NCBI GenBank assembly: GCA_964431545.1
Contig: CAYSLC010000038.1
Location: 1 to 30,925, forward strand
Reading direction: 5' to 3'
Length of the DNA: 30,925 nt
Origin: CAYSLC01 sp964431545
Lineage (GTDB): Bacteria; Desulfobacterota; Desulfobacteria; Desulfobacterales; JAABSP01
A program made the position numbers and the translations under genes. This document shows, piece after piece, positions 25,656 through 30,925 of the stretch. The notes beneath the pieces are model-generated. The model was not told the DNA's origin and ran no database searches. It worked only from the letters and a program-made list of their open reading frames with translations. Within the stretch, counting starts at the first letter, position 1; the number at the start of each line of letters is the position of its first letter.

Positions 25656-26363
25656 TCAGGTAAGATTTCGCACACTATTTTCGAATTCTCTCAAAAAATC
25701 CGTGACGAATCGATCCGACTCGAACCATGCCTTACATCGCCGATACCGCTCTTCGTATTGGTTGAAAATCTTCGCTCTTCTTCTGGGATCAAGCTTTGAA
25801 ATACCGGCACTGGTCTCTACTTCGACCGGATCCAACTCCTGGAGCACGTCTTCAACGATTTTTCGAGCCGTGCCTTTGGACGCCTCATGGGCGACCTGAA
25901 ACGCCCGTTTGATGTGGTCGAGGTACGTTTCAAGGGAAGCGATCGCCGTTTCGTCCCCTTCGACATGGAAACCGATAACCTTGCGTATGGTTTCGTCCAT
26001 CCGGGACTCCCCCAAGAGCGTCATATCGATGTTCGCAATGAGTTTGTTCAACGAGTCGAAGACGGTGTTCAATGAATCGGACAGGCGTTTCAGCATTTCC
26101 TCTGACGTAAGTCCTCCAGAGCTGAGGCTCCTGCCCATCAAGAGTTCGAATGCATCGTGCAACACATCCTCACCCATACCGGCATCAACCGGCTCGAAAC
26201 GGGCAATCAGCCTCGTCAAAAAATCGAGCCGGGCCGCTTTGTCCACGCCCTCCAGCCGAAGGGACAATGCGGTTTCGATGGTTGTTTCAGCTTTCGAGGG
26301 AGCTTCCGCGTAAAGCCGACACACTTCTTCAACAGCGTCGGATATGGCAAGAGGCGCATCCAT
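25656..26363 (-). CDS. TagH C-terminal-domain-like T6SS protein lacking an FHA domain
   Basis: A 235-residue helical protein without signal peptide or TM. The second half resembles the C-terminal region of T6SS FHA proteins (TagH/Fha, T6SS_FHA_C type): LKRLSDSLNTVFDSLNKLIANI, a segment like 'ALdDlkaHqlA...GmraAl..ll..fdP' represented here by LDHIKRAFQVAHEASKGTARKIVEDVLQELDPVEVE, and a terminal QYEERYRRCKAWFESDRFVTDFLREFENSV. This match is from memory of the family and should be profile-tested. The N-terminal 60 residues do not look like an FHA domain, which needs Gly-Arg, Ser and Asn motifs. It sits 3 bp after the KT-motif gene and directly before tssJ, where tagH often lies. Plausible role: a structural partner of the envelope or baseplate complex whose phospho-binding module is missing or supplied by another protein. 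Confidence 0.6.
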   Translation of the reverse strand: MDAPLAISDAVEEVCRLYAEAPSKAETTIETALSLRLEGVDKAARLDFLTRLIARFEPVDAGMGEDVLHDAFELLMGRSLSSGGLTSEEMLKRLSDSLNTVFDSLNKLIANIDMTLLGESRMDETIRKVIGFHVEGDETAIASLETYLDHIKRAFQVAHEASKGTARKIVEDVLQELDPVEVETSAGISKLDPRRRAKIFNQYEERYRRCKAWFESDRFVTDFLREFENSVRNLT

Positions 26364-26366
26364 GAC

Positions 26367-28565
26367 CTATTCCTCTTCTTTTCTATCGGGGCGAAAAATC
26401 GCGGTTTTGGGAATATCGTCCCAGTCGTCGTCCACCGACGATTCCGGGGAAGGAGGTGCCTGGGGAGACGTCGGTGGATTGTTTAAATTCTGGATCACGG
26501 TTTTATCGCCCCACTCATCCTCCAGCGGCGCTTCTGAAGGAGACGGATATTCCGGTTCTGAATCAACAGGTATTGTCTTTTGAATGATGGTTTTTTCATC
26601 CCAGTCTTCCCCTGGAGCATGCTCCGCATCTTGCGCCGCTTGTCGTGACGGGGGCGCTCCCGGATTGGCGACGCTCTGGATAACCGTCTTCTCCTCCCAG
26701 TCATCCCCCTGTTCTGAAACCGGTGACCCCTCGTCTGCCGGGAGCCCCATCGTCCGGCGTTGACCGATCGCCGATGCCCCGCCGCCGCGCCAACCGTTAG
26801 ATGACGGCGCATCCGAGGTGGAGAAATCCCGGCCCGGCCGGTTCTGGACGATGGTCTTTTCATCCCCCCAGACATCCTTCCCCAATGGTTCCAATGCCGG
26901 ATGCATGCTCCTGTCGATCGCCTCCGCCGGTGTCGATTCGGGTATCTCCCGCCATTTCATTTTCAATCGTGAGAGGATCCGGTATATCGCTGCGTTCCGG
27001 ACATCCTCGACCTCCGTTTGAACGCCGCCTTCTGTGTCGGCAAACATCTTGATTCGAACAGCGTCCCGGAAATCCCTGAGTTGTGATCCAAAATCGGCCG
27101 CATCAAAAGTCCCATCATGGGTAAAACCCATGCAAAACACACGCCATCCCATGGACAGCGCCCGTCTCCACACATCGTGCCATTTCGAATCGACCCGGTG
27201 GGCATCCGGATTCCAGAAGATGTTTTCCGGTGCAAATACCGAATCGAAACCGTTGCCCCAGGGGGCCTCACAGGATTTCTCCAATCCGACGGCCTCGGCC
27301 AGGCATTCATAAATCTCTTTCGTTGTATGGCGGTTATTGGCCAGGAGCAGATAAAACCACATCAACCCCATGTGGCCCGCTGCGGAAGAGATCGGCGGTT
27401 TATGAACAAGAGAAGGATAGACGGCCGCAGGTCCGAAATCCATTATGGCCACATCGAAATTCCAGAAAAAGGGCAAGCCGTGGGAAGATCGGGAAGGTCT
27501 TACCCAGATGCGGTCCAGATCCGGACCCAGTAGTGGATAATGCTCCAGGTTCTCTTCGGAAAACAAGGTCCGAAAAAGCGTCTGAAGAAAGTCAAGCTTC
27601 AAGAACAGCACTTCCAAAAAAAACCGTCCGGTTCCATCGAGGAGCCCACTGGCTTCACCAATCTGCCCCTTGAAATCGTCCAGGCATTGGGCCTGATTCC
27701 GCCTCCCTTTTTCTGTCAGCGCCTGCTTGATCTCGCCGGAGCCGGCGCCAGCGGAGAGGGAAAAAAAATCGAACGCATTGATCAACCCGCCGCTGAAGAG
27801 CATCATGTAAAACGGAAAAAACGAAAAAGGCTCGATTTTTTCCGACCACTCCCGCCCGGGCCCATAACACTGCTGGACTTCCGGGCAATCGAAACACGGC
27901 AGCGCATCAGAGTGGTGTCCGCTTTCTGTCAATGCTTCGAAGGCCGCGATCAGTTCCAGCCGGTTTTTAAGATACGGGAACCTACCACCTTGGGTTTCAT
28001 AACCATAGAACAGCGCCTTCCCCTCATCCGCTGCGCAGGTAGGGCAAAACAGATACCGAAAGCGGGATGTCGAATAGGGATGAAGCCCCGAGCGCACCAA
28101 CAAATCGTCCCGCTCGCATTGTTCTAGAGCCTCGCCGCAGGCAGGGCAAGGTGGATGAAAAAAAACGCCTCGTTTTCGGCACAGGAAGAGAGAATGGAAG
28201 GGTTGAAACCGTCCCCCGGCGTCCAATTGATTCGCCAAAAGGATGGGCGCTCTCCGCCCTTCTCCCCCGGCATAAATGGAATAGGCCCGCTGCCAGAGGG
28301 CATCGATGTCCTTGTTCCCCACAGGATAGATGTCGGATACAGGGAAATCGTATCGATCTTTTTGAATCAACGCATAGACATCCCGGATCGTCGATGGATA
28401 ATCTGTGACGAATTCGGCTTTTACAATCGAGGTGAAGGGGGCGGAGTCTGAAATGGTGCGATAGCCTGTACCGGTTATCTCTTTCAGGCCGCCATCCGGG
28501 AAGAACGTGAGGCGGCATTTTCCCGCCCTTGAGTCGAGATAGGGAATAAGAGACGGCTTGCTCAT
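26367..28565 (-). CDS. Uncharacterised T6SS-locus protein: zinc-ribbon-like Cys motifs plus acidic tail with repeated KT(I/V)(I/V)Q sites
   Basis: 732 residues, no signal peptide or TM; I recognise no named family. Residues 1-560 look globular. They hold Cys pairs 140/143 with 150, 174/177 and 224/227 with 233 (CPAC...C, CPTC, CFDC...C), which suggests one or two zinc sites. From about 560 the chain becomes Pro/Ser/Gly/Glu-rich and disordered. It carries an acidic-Trp-KT(I/V)(I/V)Q motif at Thr571, 627, 659 and 689, plus a variant (DDDWDDIPKTAIF) at Thr721. The gene lies between kinase 2 (45 bp upstream) and the TagH-C-like gene (3 bp downstream). The likeliest inference is a kinase substrate or scaffold whose tail threonines are phosphorylated to recruit a phosphothreonine reader. 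The ATG at 28565 has a weak ribosome binding site. Confidence is high for a real gene and low for function. Confidence 0.9.
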   Translation of the reverse strand: MSKPSLIPYLDSRAGKCRLTFFPDGGLKEITGTGYRTISDSAPFTSIVKAEFVTDYPSTIRDVYALIQKDRYDFPVSDIYPVGNKDIDALWQRAYSIYAGGEGRRAPILLANQLDAGGRFQPFHSLFLCRKRGVFFHPPCPACGEALEQCERDDLLVRSGLHPYSTSRFRYLFCPTCAADEGKALFYGYETQGGRFPYLKNRLELIAAFEALTESGHHSDALPCFDCPEVQQCYGPGREWSEKIEPFSFFPFYMMLFSGGLINAFDFFSLSAGAGSGEIKQALTEKGRRNQAQCLDDFKGQIGEASGLLDGTGRFFLEVLFLKLDFLQTLFRTLFSEENLEHYPLLGPDLDRIWVRPSRSSHGLPFFWNFDVAIMDFGPAAVYPSLVHKPPISSAAGHMGLMWFYLLLANNRHTTKEIYECLAEAVGLEKSCEAPWGNGFDSVFAPENIFWNPDAHRVDSKWHDVWRRALSMGWRVFCMGFTHDGTFDAADFGSQLRDFRDAVRIKMFADTEGGVQTEVEDVRNAAIYRILSRLKMKWREIPESTPAEAIDRSMHPALEPLGKDVWGDEKTIVQNRPGRDFSTSDAPSSNGWRGGGASAIGQRRTMGLPADEGSPVSEQGDDWEEKTVIQSVANPGAPPSRQAAQDAEHAPGEDWDEKTIIQKTIPVDSEPEYPSPSEAPLEDEWGDKTVIQNLNNPPTSPQAPPSPESSVDDDWDDIPKTAIFRPDRKEEE
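26397..26876 (-). repeat. Tandem KT-motif repeat region in the 732-residue protein
   Basis: Encodes residues 564-723. Motifs: DVWGDEKTIVQ, DDWEEKTVIQ, EDWDEKTIIQ, DEWGDKTVIQ and DDDWDDIPKTAIF. Threonine spacing is 56, 32, 30 and 32 residues. The Trp, the acidic pair and KT are kept while linkers vary, implying selection on the motif rather than recent duplication. Confidence 0.85.
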
Positions 28566-28610
28566 TTCGTTAATACCCGAAAAGAAGACGATTTTGTTTA
28601 TGGGGAAGGT

Positions 28611-30230
28611 TTACTGGAAAAATTGATTCATAAATTTGGAAAGGCTCTCCATGTCGAAAGACATTGTTTCGCTGTTTTTAAATTCCGCCAGATCGTCGAA
28701 AAGTTCCCGAGCGCTCTGATATCGGTTTTGTTGATCCTTTTCCAGACACTTCATTACGATTCGGTTGAGTTCTTCGGTGGCATGAGGCACGGTTTCCATA
28801 ACAGGTGGGATCGTGACATTGGGGATCTTGTTGATGGCTTCAATTTCATTGGCAAATTTGAAAAGCCGTTTGCCGGTCAAGAGTTCATAGAAGATGATCC
28901 CCAATGAATAGATATCCGAACGATGATCCAACCGTTGCTCGGCTGACACCTGTTCGGGAGACAAATATCCAAGTTTCCCCTTAATTACACCGAACTGCGT
29001 GAGATTGGGGTCTGTCGATGCCTTTGCAATCCCGAAATCGCTGATCTTGACTTCTCCCTGGTATGAAATCAGAATATTTTGAGGACTGATATCCCGGTGA
29101 ACCAGGCTCATGGTTTCCCCTGTCTCCTCATCCACTAAATTATGTGAATATTCAAGCCCCTTCGCGACCTGAGAAGCAATGTAAGTGGCCTCATCCACCC
29201 GAAATCCGCGGTCAAGTTTGATCAGACTTTTCATTATTTCCGCCAGATTTTTTCCACGGATATATTCCATCACAATAAAGCAGATGTTTTGACGTTCATC
29301 TCTCCGGTAGTCCAATATTTGGACAATATTGGGATGTTGCAATTTTGCCGCTTTTTGGGCTTCTCGCATGAAAATTTCAATATATTCATCATTTTCAGAA
29401 AGATGCGGCAAAACACTTTTGATCGCCACCGTTTTTTTAAAGCCGTCCTCTCGGGTATGGTCCGCGATGAACAACTCCGCCATCCCTCCCTGAGCGATTT
29501 TTTCTCGGAACACATAAGGACCATATTCTTTGACCGGCGTCAACACGGTTTTCGGCGGGGAGATTGGCGTTTTCGGTTTTCTCTTTGCAAATCGGTTTAT
29601 CAGTATAAACAGGCTCAAAAAGATGATCGGGAAAATGATCAATATCCAGATCATTACGGTGCGCCTATAATGGGGCAGGGGATTCTCGATGTCGCTGTTC
29701 ATTATTACATGAACGGTTCCAAGACGATTGCCGTTTCGAATGCTGATTCCCGATGAACACTTTATCAAAACGGGGCCGCGGGCCGAAAGCTCCGCCTTCA
29801 CGGCGGCCCCATTGGCAGCGGTTCCTATGGCGACGCCGCCATCATCTTTGAAACGGGTCCCGATTTGATTGGCATCCGTATGATCCAGGATTTTGCCGGA
29901 TGTATCAGTAATAAAAATCGACTCGATGTTCCCCATGTCAGACACTTTGTTATGCACCATCCCGGAAATAAGAGAGGCATTGCCATCCAGCAGCGCTTTC
30001 ACCAACAAAACCCATTCATCCATTTCCATATTTTTTTTATTCGACAGCCGTGCCAGGGGACGCAGGCAGGCTTGAAAGTCCTTACTGGTTATGTTCGTTT
30101 CAAGCTGTTGAATCACACTCAACTTAAACTGCCCCACCTTTTTCGTGTAGTAGTAGTAACTGGCGATGCAGCATGAGAGATACAAGACAACAACGATGAG
30201 TAAAACCTTTTTATTTTGCGGCACGGGCAT
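28611..30230 (-). CDS. Transmembrane Ser/Thr protein kinase (PpkA-type, T6SS-linked), kinase 2
   Basis: 539 residues with TM1 at about 8-28. The periplasmic domain (about 30-188) has a Cache/PAS-like pattern, IESIFITDTSGKILDHTDANQIGTRF (102-127). TM2 is at about 191-212, then a short linker and the kinase domain (about 237-515). Catalytic elements are intact: glycine loop KIAQGGMAELFIA (244-256), Lys271 in VAIK, HRDISPQN (378-385, Asp380), DFG (398-400) and SPEQ. The linker holds SPPKTVLTPV (224-233), whose KTVL resembles the KT motifs of the next gene and could be an autophosphorylation site. It is the first gene of the minus-strand T6SS run. The ATG at 30230 has no strong Shine-Dalgarno. 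Kinase domain and architecture are paralogous to kinase 1, but the sensor domains differ, so the pair probably reads two different envelope signals. Confidence 0.94.
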   Translation of the reverse strand: MPVPQNKKVLLIVVVLYLSCCIASYYYYTKKVGQFKLSVIQQLETNITSKDFQACLRPLARLSNKKNMEMDEWVLLVKALLDGNASLISGMVHNKVSDMGNIESIFITDTSGKILDHTDANQIGTRFKDDGGVAIGTAANGAAVKAELSARGPVLIKCSSGISIRNGNRLGTVHVIMNSDIENPLPHYRRTVMIWILIIFPIIFLSLFILINRFAKRKPKTPISPPKTVLTPVKEYGPYVFREKIAQGGMAELFIADHTREDGFKKTVAIKSVLPHLSENDEYIEIFMREAQKAAKLQHPNIVQILDYRRDERQNICFIVMEYIRGKNLAEIMKSLIKLDRGFRVDEATYIASQVAKGLEYSHNLVDEETGETMSLVHRDISPQNILISYQGEVKISDFGIAKASTDPNLTQFGVIKGKLGYLSPEQVSAEQRLDHRSDIYSLGIIFYELLTGKRLFKFANEIEAINKIPNVTIPPVMETVPHATEELNRIVMKCLEKDQQNRYQSARELFDDLAEFKNSETMSFDMESLSKFMNQFFQ

Positions 30231-30473
30231 GATAATTCGCTTTACAAATGTCAGTATGGATGTCGTTTAAGGGGCATTTTTAGTCGGTGACCCCATCCCC
30301 TCCAGAAAAGGAGAGTTGTTATCTTAAGAAAAAAGGCGATTATTACCGCAAAGATCGCGATCAGGTCACAATTCCGCAACGAAAACATTGGATCTAAGCA
30401 ATCGTTTCATATCGTGCTCCCGTTTATAAATCCGATTGAATTTATGCAGCAACACACAAATCACAGACACTAA

Positions 30474-30569
30474 TATAATAAATCGATACGTGGTTCAAGG
30501 AAAAGTATGGTCAAAATCCAAAACCGCGATTGTGTAGCGAATGACGGTATGATCCTGCCCATTCATTGA
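30474..30569 (+). other. Possible 20-residue mini-ORF or small RNA unit
   Basis: A perfect TATAAT (30474-30479) is followed by AAGGA and an ATG at 30507 opening a 20-codon frame (MVKIQNRDCVANDGMILPIH) that stops at 30569, ten bases before the strong hairpin at 30579. No convincing -35 is seen and the hairpin lacks a U-run, so this is only a candidate. Confidence 0.2.
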
Positions 30570-30578
30570 AATGATCAT

Positions 30579-30608
30579 CGATCCGGTTCCTCGGAGGCAA
30601 CCGGATCG
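30579..30608. repeat. Strong 10-bp hairpin in right spacer
   Basis: CGATCCGGTT (30579-30588) and AACCGGATCG (30599-30608) are perfect arms around a 10-nt loop that can itself pair CCT with AGG. No poly-U follows on either strand. It is preceded by TGATCATCG, which also precedes the second hairpin. Confidence 0.6.
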
Positions 30609-30851
30609 CAGACTGAACCGATTTTCATCGGCGGCCCTCGGCCCACACCTTTTGGCACGGCGTTCTTGGAAATTCGGAATACGGCCGATTCGGAACACAC
30701 CGTTTGATATCATCATCGTTTTTTGCTGATCCCGGCTTCTAAACGAGCGATCCCGCGCTATTGCTCCATAGTAGTGCATCCTATGGTCGCGCCCTCTTCC
30801 AGCTTCCATCGGGTCTTCCGAATATCGCGTTTACTGGATGGGGAAAGTGTG

Positions 30852-30865
30852 ATACAAACTTGTAT
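30852..30865. promoter_or_regulatory. Operator-like palindrome
   Basis: ATACAA-AC-TTGTAT is a perfect 6-bp inverted repeat with a 2-bp spacer, the size of a typical dimeric repressor half-site pair. The target gene, if any, is outside the window. Confidence 0.25.
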
Positions 30866-30886
30866 ACGGAATGCGGTCTTGATCAT

Positions 30887-30914
30887 CGTTTCGGCCAATG
30901 GGCGAGCCGAAACG
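30887..30914. repeat. Second 9-bp hairpin in right spacer
   Basis: CGTTTCGGC (30887-30895) and GCCGAAACG (30906-30914) pair perfectly around a 10-nt loop. As with the hairpin at 30579, it is immediately preceded by TGATCATCG and has a 10-nt loop, but the arm sequence is different. Confidence 0.6.
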
Positions 30915-30925
30915 GTTTCAGCCGG

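Larger units (their letters stand above)
30231..30925. other. Right-hand spacer, regulatory region upstream of kinase 2, no confident gene
   Basis: The first 250 bp (to about 30490) are AT-rich and should hold the promoter of the kinase 2-led operon. Minus-strand TATATT/TATAAA-like boxes occur at about 30425-30480 but no strong -35 pairs with them. A GATCGCGATC palindrome lies at 30353-30362. From 30500 on the DNA is GC-richer and holds two strong hairpins and one small operator-like palindrome, listed separately. A minus-strand 104-codon frame (30495-30809) is Arg-rich and unconvincing. Confidence 0.6.

Noticed and set aside
30495..30809. 104-codon minus-strand open frame in the right spacer, with a GGAAG upstream of its ATG
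   Set aside because: Arg-rich, no domain, and it overlaps a strong hairpin and a plus-strand mini-ORF; not enough support to call a gene.
1..30925. CRISPR arrays, tRNA/rRNA genes, insertion sequences, attachment sites
   Set aside because: No regularly spaced repeats, no tRNA-like cloverleaf, no transposase or integrase frame, and no terminal inverted repeats were found by eye.

Overview
The window carries one complete type VI secretion system (T6SS) locus. All thirteen core components are present: tssA, B, C, D (hcp), E, F, G, H (clpV), I (vgrG, cut by the left edge), J, K, L and M. Accessory genes are tagF and tagJ/impE, two membrane-spanning Ser/Thr kinases, and several genes with no textbook role. 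GC-rich coding DNA, strong Shine-Dalgarno sites, a TagJ-type T6SS and eukaryotic-like transmembrane kinases fit a Gram-negative deltaproteobacterium-like organism (Desulfobacterota/Myxococcota grade). That assignment is inference; there is no rRNA or marker gene in the window.

Layout, left to right. At 1-1388 (minus) is the N-terminal 462 codons of vgrG. At 1389-2100 is a non-coding or eroded spacer. At 2101-3843 (plus) is kinase 1, the only confident plus-strand gene. Everything from 30230 down to 3858 reads on the minus strand in the order kinase 2, zinc-ribbon/KT-motif protein, TagH-C-like protein, tssJ, tssK, tssL, tssM, tagF, tagJ, tssA, tssB, tssC, hcp, tssE, tssF, tssG, clpV, a class I methyltransferase, and a lipoprotein with an M14-peptidase-like domain plus TPRs. 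Gaps are mostly 1-60 bp, with overlaps at tssM/tagF, tagJ/tssA and tssF/tssG. Likely transcriptional breakpoints are a sigma70-like promoter just upstream of tagJ, a hairpin followed by four U between tssC and hcp, a hairpin after hcp, and a palindrome between the methyltransferase and the M14 lipoprotein. At 30231-30925 is an AT-rich, then hairpin-rich, spacer.

How it fits together. TssJ-L-M form the envelope complex. TssK-F-G-E-A form the baseplate. TssB/C form the sheath around the Hcp tube tipped by VgrG. ClpV recycles the sheath, probably with TagJ. TagF is a known post-translational T6SS repressor. The kinases and the TagH-like protein suggest threonine-phosphorylation control, but no FHA domain and no PP2C phosphatase is visible here. 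Instead, a 732-residue protein has a disordered tail carrying four near-identical acidic-W-KT(I/V)(I/V)Q motifs and a fifth weaker one, at roughly 30-residue spacing.

The most interesting candidates are: (i) this kinase / KT-motif / FHA-less TagH module; (ii) the outer-membrane lipoprotein whose M14 domain has lost a zinc ligand and the catalytic Glu and whose TPR region has CxxC pairs repeated every 87 residues; and (iii) a methyltransferase of the HemK-like NPPF class placed directly behind clpV.
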